This document shows positions 25,588-32,726 of a DNA stretch of 34,560 bases, piece by piece. The stretch covers positions 1 through 34,560 of the forward strand of contig CAYYGA010000014.1 in assembly GCA_964471435.1 (NCBI GenBank), written 5' to 3'. The DNA is from Facklamia sp964471435. GTDB taxonomy: Bacteria > Bacillota > Bacilli > Lactobacillales > Aerococcaceae. Position 1 is the stretch's first letter; each line of letters begins with the position of its first letter. The notes beneath the pieces were generated by a model. The model searched no databases and was not told where the DNA came from. It saw nothing but the letters and a program-made list of their open reading frames with translations. The position numbers and the translations under genes are program-made.

Positions 25588-26282
25588 TATGCTTGGGCCT
25601 CCTTTGATGATTTTTGAGCAAGATGATCTTCAATTGATTGGAATAAACCTGCTCCATCTTCATTATGTATTAAATGTTCTACCGCACGTTCAGCATGAAG
25701 CATTAATCCTAGCACATTACCTTCTTGATTAGTTACCCCGGCAATACCAGCTGTTGAACTTGTAGGATGACCTTCTTCATAGCGGAAGATAATTTGTCCA
25801 TTTTTTTCTAACTTTTCAACTTCTAATTCACTCAGCTGGTAGTTAGCTTTTTTATTTGCCAAAGGTAAATTGAGAATTTGATCTTTTTCATATTGATTAG
25901 TAAAAATAGTGTCAGTTTGTTCGACCTTAACATCTAATGAACGGTTGATAAATTTTAAATTTGGATTAATGAGAAAAGCTCCCGGCAGCAAGCCGATTTC
26001 AGTTAATATTTGAAATCCGTTAGCCAGCCCCAGTACGATACCACCTGCTTGGGCGAACTCTTTAAGGGCAGGAATAATAGGGTCTTGACTAGCTAAGGCT
26101 CCTGGACGCAGATAGTTTCCATAAGCAGCTCCGCCCGGCAGTACTACTAAGTCATAAGGGGCTAAAGACTCTGAATTAAGAGAAGAAATATAATTGACTT
26201 CTGCTTTAGTCGTTTCTTCTACCGCATGATAAGCGTCGACGTCACCACTTGATCCTGGAAATGAAATAACTGCAACCTTCAT
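25587..26282 (-). CDS. purQ: PurQ-family subunit lacking glutaminase catalytic residues
   Basis: By position, length (231 residues) and scaffold this is the glutaminase subunit of FGAM synthase. VAVISFPGS, VVLPGGAAYGNYLRPGALA, NGFQILTEIGLLPGA, NLKFI and EGNVLGLM match PurQ. However, the nucleophile Cys of the GxCNGFQIL elbow is Ala87 (codon GCT at 26022-26024). The RCGAIA loop reads RPGALA, the HGEG segment is replaced by LANKKANY, and MPHPERA reads MLHAERA, which keeps His196 and Glu198. The protein has no cysteine at all, so Gln-dependent ammonia release by the usual thiol route is impossible. The frame is open, a GAGGAGG site is present, and the gene starts 1 nt after purS, so it is probably made. 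A structural role, or ammonia-dependent FGAM synthesis, is my inference. Confidence 0.85.
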   Translation of the reverse strand: MKVAVISFPGSSGDVDAYHAVEETTKAEVNYISSLNSESLAPYDLVVLPGGAAYGNYLRPGALASQDPIIPALKEFAQAGGIVLGLANGFQILTEIGLLPGAFLINPNLKFINRSLDVKVEQTDTIFTNQYEKDQILNLPLANKKANYQLSELEVEKLEKNGQIIFRYEEGHPTSSTAGIAGVTNQEGNVLGLMLHAERAVEHLIHNEDGAGLFQSIEDHLAQKSSKEAQA

Positions 26283-26283
26283 C

Positions 26284-26532
26284 TTAAGCCTCCTCAGAAA
26301 TTGTATAATGATAAGACTCCATAACTTCGTTTACTAAGATTTTCCGGCAAATTTCTTCCACTAAAGCTTCAACATCCTCAGTTTCTTTGGTTAACTTCAA
26401 CTCAAAATGTTTACCTTGACGAAAATCTTCTATTTGACTATAGCCTAAACGATTAAAGCTTTTATTTAGTGCTTCCACCTGTGGATCTAAAATTGATTCC
26501 TTATAGTTAACATAAATATCTACTTTATACAT
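26284..26532 (-). CDS. purS: Phosphoribosylformylglycinamidine synthase subunit PurS
   Basis: An 82-residue small subunit that bridges PurQ and PurL in the Bacillus-type FGAM synthase and helps ammonia transfer. The N-terminal YKVDIYVNYKESILDPQ and the following ALNKSFNRLGY match the family's VxVxxKxGVLDPQGxA and LGY segments, although the stretch between is less conserved than usual. AAAAGGGGATAAGAAA precedes the ATG. It sits between purC (22 nt) and purQ (1 nt). Confidence 0.94.
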   Translation of the reverse strand: MYKVDIYVNYKESILDPQVEALNKSFNRLGYSQIEDFRQGKHFELKLTKETEDVEALVEEICRKILVNEVMESYHYTISEEA

Positions 26533-26554
26533 TTTCTTATCCCCTTTTAATAAA

Positions 26555-27271
26555 TTACAAAGCTTTTAATAAACGATTATATATTACATCGTAAGCAGCT
26601 ACTACATCTCCTTCATTGCGTCGGAACAAGTCGATGTCCAAACTGGCCCCTGTTGCACTGTCCCAGAGGCGGCAGACATCCGGCGATATTTCATCACCAA
26701 TTACTAAGTCACCTGCTTCATCACGCCCAAACTCTAATTTAAAGTCGACCAGGGTTGTCTTAGCTACTTCAAAATATTCAGTTAATAGACCATTGACTAA
26801 GTGAGTGATTTCACGTATTTTCACCAGTTCTTCCCGGCTGGCAATTCCTAAATAGCGGGCATGATCAGTGTTTAAAAAAGGATCGTTAATATTATCATCT
26901 TTATAATAAAACTCAATGATAGCAGGTTCTATTTTCTGTCCTTTTTCCATTTTAAACCGGTACACTAGCCAGCCTGCGGTATAATTTCTTAAGACGATTT
27001 CCATAGGAATCATTTCAATTTTTTTGACCAGCATTTCATCGTCGGATAATTTTTCGACAAAATGTGTTTTTATACCATGGTCTTCTAAGTATTGAAAAAG
27101 TATCGAAGAAATCCCGTTAGTTAACTTTCCTTTTCCTTCTCTTTCTTCAATTCGCTTTCCTTTATTGGCTGCTACTTGATCTAAGAATTTTGCAATGTAA
27201 TAGTCATCGTTATCGGTGAGGAATAACTCTTTAGCCTTTCCAACGTACAAGCTCTGTAGCTTCTTTACCAT
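26555..27271 (-). CDS. purC: SAICAR synthetase (phosphoribosylaminoimidazole-succinocarboxamide synthase)
   Basis: Condenses CAIR with aspartate using ATP. It has 238 residues. YVGKAKELF (residues 9-17) is the ATP-binding start, LVKKIEMIPMEIVLRN precedes the substrate region, and GDEISPDVCRLWD with the terminal VVAAYDVIYNRL is typical. The substrate motif usually read as RNxxAGSxxKRxG appears as RNYTAGWLVYRFK (95-107), so Ser is replaced by Trp101 and Lys by Tyr104. The early ATAxNGxKK-like region reads VAANKGKR. The rest is normal and the frame is intact. GAAAGGGATCAAT precedes the ATG, and the gene lies 13 nt after purB. Confidence 0.92.
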   Translation of the reverse strand: MVKKLQSLYVGKAKELFLTDNDDYYIAKFLDQVAANKGKRIEEREGKGKLTNGISSILFQYLEDHGIKTHFVEKLSDDEMLVKKIEMIPMEIVLRNYTAGWLVYRFKMEKGQKIEPAIIEFYYKDDNINDPFLNTDHARYLGIASREELVKIREITHLVNGLLTEYFEVAKTTLVDFKLEFGRDEAGDLVIGDEISPDVCRLWDSATGASLDIDLFRRNEGDVVAAYDVIYNRLLKAL

Positions 27272-27284
27272 ATTGATCCCTTTC

Positions 27285-28580
27285 TTACTCCAAGCCTACC
27301 CGTTTGAATATTGTATCTATTTCTTTTAGGTGATAGTTATAATCAAATGCATCATCCAAATCAGAAGCGGATAAAGTATTGGTAATTTCAGAATCTGCTT
27401 CTAATAAACCACGAAATTGCTGTTGATTATCCCATGCTTGAGCGGTTTTTGGTTGAATTAAATCATAAGCTGCCTCTCTCGACATTCCCTTATCAATTAA
27501 CTTTAATAAAACTCTTTGAGAATAGATCAGACCATATGTCTGATCCATATTGGCTAACATATTTTCAGGAAAAACGGTCAAATTTTTCACAATTCCCGTA
27601 AAACGATTCAACATATAATTTAATAAAATGGTTGCATCGGGTAAAATGATTCTTTCTGCGGATGAGTGAGAGATGTCCCGTTCATGCCATAAAACAACAT
27701 TTTCATAAGCTGTAATTAAATAGCCCCGTAAAACGCGTGCAATACCTGTCATATTCTCAGAGCCAATTGGATTTCTTTTATGAGGCATAGCACTAGAGCC
27801 CTTTTGACCTTTGGCAAAAAACTCTTCAACTTCACGCTGCTCTGATTTTTGCAGTGCTCTTATCTCAGTGGCAAAGCGCTCGACAGATGTTGCAACCAGA
27901 GCAATCGAAGCGATATATTCGGCATGTAAGTCACGTGGCAGCACCTGGGTGGAAATTTCTTGTGCTCGAAGCCCCAGCTCTTTACACACATGGGCTTCTA
28001 CTTCTGGAGGAGTATTAGCAAAAGTTCCAACTGCTCCCGATATTTTTCCAGCTTCTACACCCTCTGCAGCATGTTCGAACCGTTCGATATTTCTTTTCAT
28101 TTCAGAGTACCAATGCGCTAATTTTAGACCAAAGGTTGTCGGTTCTGCATGTACCCCATGAGTACGCCCCATTTGAACCGTCCATTTATGTTCCTTGGCT
28201 TTATCAGCAATCACCTGAGTTAAACTTTCAAGATCTCTGCGTAAAATTTGGTTTGCTTGTTTGAGTATATAGCCGTAAGCCGTGTCTACTACATCGGTTG
28301 AAGTTAAACCATAATGTACCCACTTTTTTTCTTCACCTAACGACTCCGATACGCAACGTGTAAAAGCAACCACATCATGACGTGTTTCTTCTTCAATTTC
28401 TAAGATCCGTTCTACTGAAAAAGTGGCCTCCTGTCGAATAGCTTTAACATCTTCATGAGGAATTTCGCCTAATTCAGCCCAAGCTTCTAAGGCTAATATT
28501 TCAACTTCCAACCACGCTTCATACTTGTTTTGTTCACTCCATATAGCAGACATCTCAGGTCTACTGTATCTTTCTATCAT
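27285..28580 (-). CDS. purB: Adenylosuccinate lyase
   Basis: Removes fumarate from SAICAR (to AICAR) and from adenylosuccinate (to AMP), so it works in both IMP and AMP synthesis. It has 431 residues of the fumarase/aspartase superfamily. VHYGLTSTDVVDTA, MGRTHGVHAEPTTFG (general acid His) and the signature loop GSSAMPHKRNPIGSEN are all present. The ATG directly follows the purK stop (TAA-ATG), with GGGAGGTCAATTAA upstream, so translation is coupled. Confidence 0.97.
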   Translation of the reverse strand: MIERYSRPEMSAIWSEQNKYEAWLEVEILALEAWAELGEIPHEDVKAIRQEATFSVERILEIEEETRHDVVAFTRCVSESLGEEKKWVHYGLTSTDVVDTAYGYILKQANQILRRDLESLTQVIADKAKEHKWTVQMGRTHGVHAEPTTFGLKLAHWYSEMKRNIERFEHAAEGVEAGKISGAVGTFANTPPEVEAHVCKELGLRAQEISTQVLPRDLHAEYIASIALVATSVERFATEIRALQKSEQREVEEFFAKGQKGSSAMPHKRNPIGSENMTGIARVLRGYLITAYENVVLWHERDISHSSAERIILPDATILLNYMLNRFTGIVKNLTVFPENMLANMDQTYGLIYSQRVLLKLIDKGMSREAAYDLIQPKTAQAWDNQQQFRGLLEADSEITNTLSASDLDDAFDYNYHLKEIDTIFKRVGLE

Positions 28581-29708
28581 TTAATTGACCTCCCATATTC
28601 CAGTGTCTGCAATCTTAGTTAATAATCCTTCTAAATTATTCCCTAACTGGGTGATATGACCCATTTTACGGTTAACTTTAGCCTCTCCTTTATCATAAAT
28701 ATGCAGATGCCAGTCAGGATTATCCGGCCATTTTTCAATAACTGGAGTTAAATGCTGACCTAAGATATTCGTCATTAATGCCGGCGAATAGAGCTGATTT
28801 GAAGGAAACGGCAGGCCGCAAATTGCTCTAATATGTAAATCGAACTGAGAAAACTCACAGGCTTCAATTGAATAATGTCCGGAATTATGAGGACGTGGTG
28901 CCAATTCATTGACCAATAATTGGTCTGATGTTTGAAACAATTCAATTCCTACGACCCCAGTTAAATTTAAAGCTTGAGCGACTTGACCTGCTATTTTTTC
29001 AACTTGCTGATGAAGGCTCTCATTCAAGCGGGCAGGTACAATGGATTGATGGAGAATATGATTGATATGAAGATTTTCACTCACAGGTAAAGTAGTAATA
29101 TCTCCTGCTTGGTTGCGAAAAACCATTACAGATAATTCCCGTTGGAAAGCAACAAAACTCTCCAGTACACAAGGTCCGCCCTTTTCCAAAAGGTCTGCCG
29201 CTTCATCTAATTGATCTTTCTTTTTGATGATGACCTGCCCTTTACCGTCGTAACCAAAACGCCGCGTTTTCAAAACAGCAGGCAGTGAATGATCGGCTAG
29301 TACTTCCTTTAATTGGTCCATATTATCTACAGCAAAATAGTCTGCTACAGGAACAGATGCATTTTTCAAAAAATCTTTTTCTGTTACCCGGTCTTGGATT
29401 ATTTTTAAAATTTCACTTCCTTGTGGCAGATAGGCTCCTGCTTCAACGATTCTTTCCAAGGCTTCGAGCGAAATATTTTCAAATTCGAAAGTCAGAATAT
29501 CAGTTTGTTTGGCAAATGATAATAAGGATTCTATATCGTTAAAGTCAGCTTGCACATGAAAATCTGCAACTTGACCGGCAGAGCAATTTTCACCCGGATC
29601 AAAAATGCCTACTTTGTAGCCCATTTTTTTAGCAGATTGGGCTAACATGCGGCCCAGCTGTCCACCGCCTATAATTCCAATTGTAGAACCGGGTTTTATG
29701 TAAGGCAT
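28581..29708 (-). CDS. purK: N5-carboxyaminoimidazole ribonucleotide synthase
   Basis: ATP- and bicarbonate-dependent carboxylation of AIR to N5-CAIR, the substrate of PurE. It is an ATP-grasp enzyme. TIGIIGGGQLGRMLA opens the N-terminal domain, KTRRFGYDGKGQ is the ATP-binding loop, and NELAPRPHNSGHYSIEAC holds metal ligands. I choose the ATG at 29708, which gives 375 residues and matches the usual start just before the Rossmann strand. A GTG at 29750, overlapping purE by 20 nt, would add 14 unrelated residues. Neither has a strong binding site (AAAGAG for the ATG, GAAAG for the GTG), so the start is uncertain. Confidence 0.93.
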   Translation of the reverse strand: MPYIKPGSTIGIIGGGQLGRMLAQSAKKMGYKVGIFDPGENCSAGQVADFHVQADFNDIESLLSFAKQTDILTFEFENISLEALERIVEAGAYLPQGSEILKIIQDRVTEKDFLKNASVPVADYFAVDNMDQLKEVLADHSLPAVLKTRRFGYDGKGQVIIKKKDQLDEAADLLEKGGPCVLESFVAFQRELSVMVFRNQAGDITTLPVSENLHINHILHQSIVPARLNESLHQQVEKIAGQVAQALNLTGVVGIELFQTSDQLLVNELAPRPHNSGHYSIEACEFSQFDLHIRAICGLPFPSNQLYSPALMTNILGQHLTPVIEKWPDNPDWHLHIYDKGEAKVNRKMGHITQLGNNLEGLLTKIADTGIWEVN

Positions 29709-29730
29709 TTTTGGAGATGACTCTTTGGTA

Positions 29731-30216
29731 TCAGTCAAGCTGGTCACCACTTTCTAAAGATTGTTGATGCATTTCTTGACGGTAGCGCTCCAATTTTTCA
29801 ACCATTTCTTTTTGGCTGATACTGAGTATTCGGACTGCAAGCAGTGCGGCATTTTTTGCTCCGGCCTCTCCTATTGAAGTAGTAGCCACCGGTACTCCAC
29901 CAGGCATTTGAACAATAGATAATAAGGAATCAATCCCATTAAGGGTACTGGATTTAATGGGTACCCCTATAACTGGTAAACTAGTTTGGCTGGCTACCAT
30001 TCCTGGTAAATGAGCAGCTCCGCCTGCTCCAGCAATAATTACTTTCAAACCACGCTCGCGGGCCGATTTAGCATATTCAAACATTTCATCCGGCATCCGA
30101 TGCGCAGAGACTACCTTCTTTTCATAAGGAATCTCAAATTCCTCTAAAATTTCAGTGGCTTTTTTCATAGTAGGCCAGTCTGATTTACTGCCCATAATTA
30201 CTCCAACCGATAACAT
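29731..30216 (-). CDS. purE: N5-CAIR mutase, class I PurE
   Basis: Isomerises N5-CAIR to CAIR. The 161-residue protein has GVIMGSKSDWPTM (phosphate and substrate loop), VVSAHRMPDEMFEYA, IAGAGGAAHLPGMVAS and SIVQMPGGVPVAT, which together define the bacterial class I enzyme that works with PurK. GAGGGGGCGG precedes the ATG. First gene of the 12-gene operon that ends with purD at 17320. Confidence 0.97.
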   Translation of the reverse strand: MLSVGVIMGSKSDWPTMKKATEILEEFEIPYEKKVVSAHRMPDEMFEYAKSARERGLKVIIAGAGGAAHLPGMVASQTSLPVIGVPIKSSTLNGIDSLLSIVQMPGGVPVATTSIGEAGAKNAALLAVRILSISQKEMVEKLERYRQEMHQQSLESGDQLD

Positions 30217-30471
30217 TCAACCGCCCCCTCTTACAAATAGTAGCACAAAAGTCAAATGATAAGAATATCAAAATGAGATTTTCTTTAATTTCACTGTGCT
30301 GCATTTATTTTAAGCAGATTTTCTAGCTTATATGCTAACTATTATACTAGAGTTTCCATTTTCTAACAGTCCTTTTAAGAATAAATTAATCTGATGAGGA
30401 TTTATCTATAATTTTTAATTAATTTTAATTTATTGTTCATTATTGTTTCATGATATTTTATAAAACACCAT
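30217..30471 (-). promoter_or_regulatory. pur operon control region
   Basis: The minus strand holds a -10 TATAAT at 30341-30346 with only a weak -35 (CTGTTA at 17 nt spacing), as is common for activator-dependent promoters. At 30432-30444 the minus strand reads AATAATGAACAAT, which agrees with the lactic-acid-bacterial PurBox AWWWCCGAACWWT except at the CC pair. It lies about 100 nt above the likely start of transcription. The leader contains a stem AGCACA/TGTGCT enclosing TGATA/TATCA. No purine riboswitch core was found. Confidence 0.4.
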
Positions 30472-30497
30472 AAAAAAAAGGACACATTACTGTATCC
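30472..30497 (-). terminator. Terminator of lepA
   Basis: On the minus strand GGATACA pairs with TGTGTCC (one G-U) around the loop GTAA, then eight T. It starts 17 nt past the lepA stop and separates lepA from the pur operon. Confidence 0.85.
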
Positions 30498-30513
30498 CTT
30501 CAAGTATTGATAT

Positions 30514-32337
30514 TTAATCTTCATCCATAGATAAGACAGCCATGAAAGCTTCTTGAGGAATTTCCACACTTCCGACTGCTTTCATACGTTTCTTACCTTC
30601 TTTTTGTTTTTCTAATAATTTCTTACGACGTGATACGTCTCCACCATACAATTTAGCCGTCACATCTTTACGGTAAGCTCTAATAGTTGAGCGGGAAATT
30701 ATTTTGTTTCCGATAGCTGCTTGTACCGGTACCTCAAACATTTGACGAGGGATTATCTCCTTAAGCTTTTCTACCAGCGCCCGGCCTCGATTATAAGCGG
30801 TGTCCCGGTGGGCAATAATTGAGAAGGCATCAACCACGTCACCATTTAACAAGATATCTAGTTTTACAAGGTTAGATGGCTGGTATCCAATAATTTCATA
30901 ATCTAAAGAAGCATAACCTTTAGTTTGCGATTTTAATTTATCAAAAAAATCATAAACTATTTCTGCCATTGGCAGTTCGTAAATAACATTTACTCGGTAC
31001 TGGTCTAAATAGTCCATTGTAATAAAGTTTCCTCTTTTACGCTGAGCTAATTCCATTACTGCACCGACATATTCATTCGGAACCATAATTGAAGCTTTTA
31101 CGAAAGGTTCAAATATTTTTTCAATTTCAGTTGGGTCCGGCATGGCTGCAGGATTATCTACTGTCACTTCTTCACCGTCAGTTTTTTCGACACGATAAAT
31201 TACAGAAGGTGCTGTGATAATTAAATCTAAATCGAACTCCCGTTCTAATCGCTCTTGTATAACATCCATATGTAAGAGACCTAAGAATCCGGTACGATAG
31301 CCAAATCCCAAAGCTTGTGAAGTCTCAGGTTCGAACTGCAAGGAAGCATCATTTAATTGTAATCTTTCTAATGCTTCACGTAAATCGTTATAATCTGATG
31401 AATCTACAGGATAAAGACCAGCGAATACCATCGGATTTAATGTTCGGTAACCTTCCAAAGCTTCTTCTGCTGGATTATTTGCTAAAGTGATTGTATCACC
31501 CACGCGCGTATCTTGAATAGTTTTAATGCCGGCAGTTATGTAACCAACATCTCCTACAGAAAGTATATCTCGTTCTATTGGGCTGGGTGAGAAGATGCCG
31601 ACTTCAATTACTTCAAATTTTTTCCCATTGCTCATTAATTTAATTTCATCACCAGGCTTTACTGTACCATTCATGATTCGAACACTTAAAACAACACCTC
31701 GATAAGCATCGTAAGCAGAATCAAATATTAAAGCTTGTAACGGGTCCTCTACATCTCCGGAGGGAGCAGGTACTTTTTCTACAATCTGTTCTAATATTTC
31801 GTCAATCCCGATACCAGCTTTAGCTGAGGCATAAACGGCTTCAGAAGCATCGATTCCAATAATTTCTTCAATTTCTAATTGTACTTTATCCGGATCAGCA
31901 TTCGGTAAATCAATTTTATTAATAACGGGTAAAATTTCTAAATCATTATCGACAGCCAGATAAACATTGGCTAAAGTCTGTGCTTCAATACCCTGGGCTG
32001 CATCTACTACTAACAAAGCTCCCTCACATGCTGCTAGTGAACGGGAGACTTCATAAGTAAAGTCCACATGTCCCGGTGTGTCAATTAAATGAAAAATATA
32101 GTCCTGCCCATCCTTAGCGGTATAATTTACCTCTACTGCATTTAGTTTGATGGTTATTCCACGTTCACGTTCTAAATCCATCGAATCTAACAATTGGGCT
32201 TGCATATCACGGTCTGCCACCGTGTTGGTTTGCTGCAAAATACGGTCGGCTAAAGTCGATTTTCCATGATCAATGTGTGCAATAATCGAGAAATTTCGAA
32301 TTTTTTCCTGCCGTTTTCTTAATTTATCTAAATCCAC
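30514..32337 (-). CDS. lepA: Elongation factor 4 (ribosomal back-translocase LepA)
   Basis: A 607-residue translational GTPase that acts on the ribosome during elongation or initiation stress. The G domain begins IIAHIDHGKSTLADRI, then ERERGITIK, DTPGHVDF and NKIDLPNADP. EF-G-like domains and the LepA-specific C-terminal domain with SRSTIRAYRKDVTAKLYGGD follow. The start is a GTG at 32337 with AAGGAAGTGA upstream and no nearby ATG alternative; the sequence DLDKLRKRQEKIRNFSIIAH fits the usual N-terminus. Own terminator. The roughly 190-nt leader contains a terminator-like hairpin. Confidence 0.96.
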   Translation of the reverse strand: MDLDKLRKRQEKIRNFSIIAHIDHGKSTLADRILQQTNTVADRDMQAQLLDSMDLERERGITIKLNAVEVNYTAKDGQDYIFHLIDTPGHVDFTYEVSRSLAACEGALLVVDAAQGIEAQTLANVYLAVDNDLEILPVINKIDLPNADPDKVQLEIEEIIGIDASEAVYASAKAGIGIDEILEQIVEKVPAPSGDVEDPLQALIFDSAYDAYRGVVLSVRIMNGTVKPGDEIKLMSNGKKFEVIEVGIFSPSPIERDILSVGDVGYITAGIKTIQDTRVGDTITLANNPAEEALEGYRTLNPMVFAGLYPVDSSDYNDLREALERLQLNDASLQFEPETSQALGFGYRTGFLGLLHMDVIQERLEREFDLDLIITAPSVIYRVEKTDGEEVTVDNPAAMPDPTEIEKIFEPFVKASIMVPNEYVGAVMELAQRKRGNFITMDYLDQYRVNVIYELPMAEIVYDFFDKLKSQTKGYASLDYEIIGYQPSNLVKLDILLNGDVVDAFSIIAHRDTAYNRGRALVEKLKEIIPRQMFEVPVQAAIGNKIISRSTIRAYRKDVTAKLYGGDVSRRKKLLEKQKEGKKRMKAVGSVEIPQEAFMAVLSMDED

Positions 32338-32462
32338 TTGAATCTCACTTCCTTATCAATCATCTATACGATTGTTAGCTCTAATCTTAGCAAAAATCAA
32401 GGCCTGTGCATAGTAAAGAGTTATCTTTTTAATGGATTGAACCTATTAATGAATCAATACAT

Positions 32463-32498
32463 AAAAAGGAGCCATCCGTTTTAATTAACGGCTGGCTC
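32463..32498 (-). terminator. Hairpin terminator inside the lepA upstream region
   Basis: Stem GAGCCA/TGGCTC plus CCGTT/AACGG separated by a single mismatch, with a 6-nt loop. On the minus strand it is followed by CTTTTTATG. It lies about 125 nt before the lepA start and 30 nt after a good promoter, so it would either end a small RNA or attenuate lepA. Confidence 0.7.
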
Positions 32499-32531
32499 GT
32501 AGATTTCTCTTCGCCTTGTTGCTTCTATATA

Positions 32532-32560
32532 ATTATATCATTTTTATTGAAGAGTCTCAA
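32532..32560 (-). promoter_or_regulatory. Sigma-A promoter upstream of lepA
   Basis: On the minus strand the sequence is TTGAGA, 17 nt and an exact TATAAT. Transcription should start near 32525. Confidence 0.65.
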
Positions 32561-32670
32561 GTTGATCAATTAAGACTTTAGCAATCACAGATTCAGAATG
32601 CTAACCACCGAATAACCCTTCATTCCTTTTGACGAAATAAGATTTTCTATAATTATGAAATAATTATCTT

Positions 32671-32708
32671 AAAAAAATCCGCCCTCTTGGCTCAAGGTCA
32701 GAGGGCGG
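32671..32708 (-). terminator. Terminator of the dnaK-dnaJ operon
   Basis: Perfect 9-bp GC-rich stem CCGCCCTCT/AGAGGGCGG with a 12-nt loop. On the minus strand a run of seven T follows. It starts 18 nt past the dnaJ stop. Confidence 0.93.
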
Positions 32709-32726
32709 TTTACAGTTATAAAAATT

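Larger units (their letters stand above)
32338..32670. other. lepA upstream region
   Basis: This gap between dnaJ and lepA carries no protein-coding ORF of note. It holds a promoter (32532-32560) and a terminator hairpin (32463-32498), listed separately. The bracketed transcript would be about 60 nt. A 6-bp stem TTAGCA/TGCTAA also lies above the promoter (about 32579-32605). No second convincing promoter is seen between the hairpin and the GTG of lepA. Confidence 0.5.

Noticed and set aside
25587..26282. PurQ as a pseudogene caused by frameshift or sequencing error
   Set aside because: The frame is open from a good start to a stop that overlaps purL. Scaffold motifs are kept, and the Cys-to-Ala change needs more than one base, so I report a variant and not a broken gene.
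27811..28161. 116-residue plus-strand ORF within purB
   Set aside because: It mirrors the conserved purB coding frame, and there is no binding site or homology.
29709..29750. Longer PurK starting at a GTG that overlaps purE
   Set aside because: The extra 14 residues have no match to PurK N-termini. It is kept only as an alternative start.
30217..30513. Purine (guanine) riboswitch upstream of purE
   Set aside because: I could not find the conserved three-way-junction core sequences on the minus strand.
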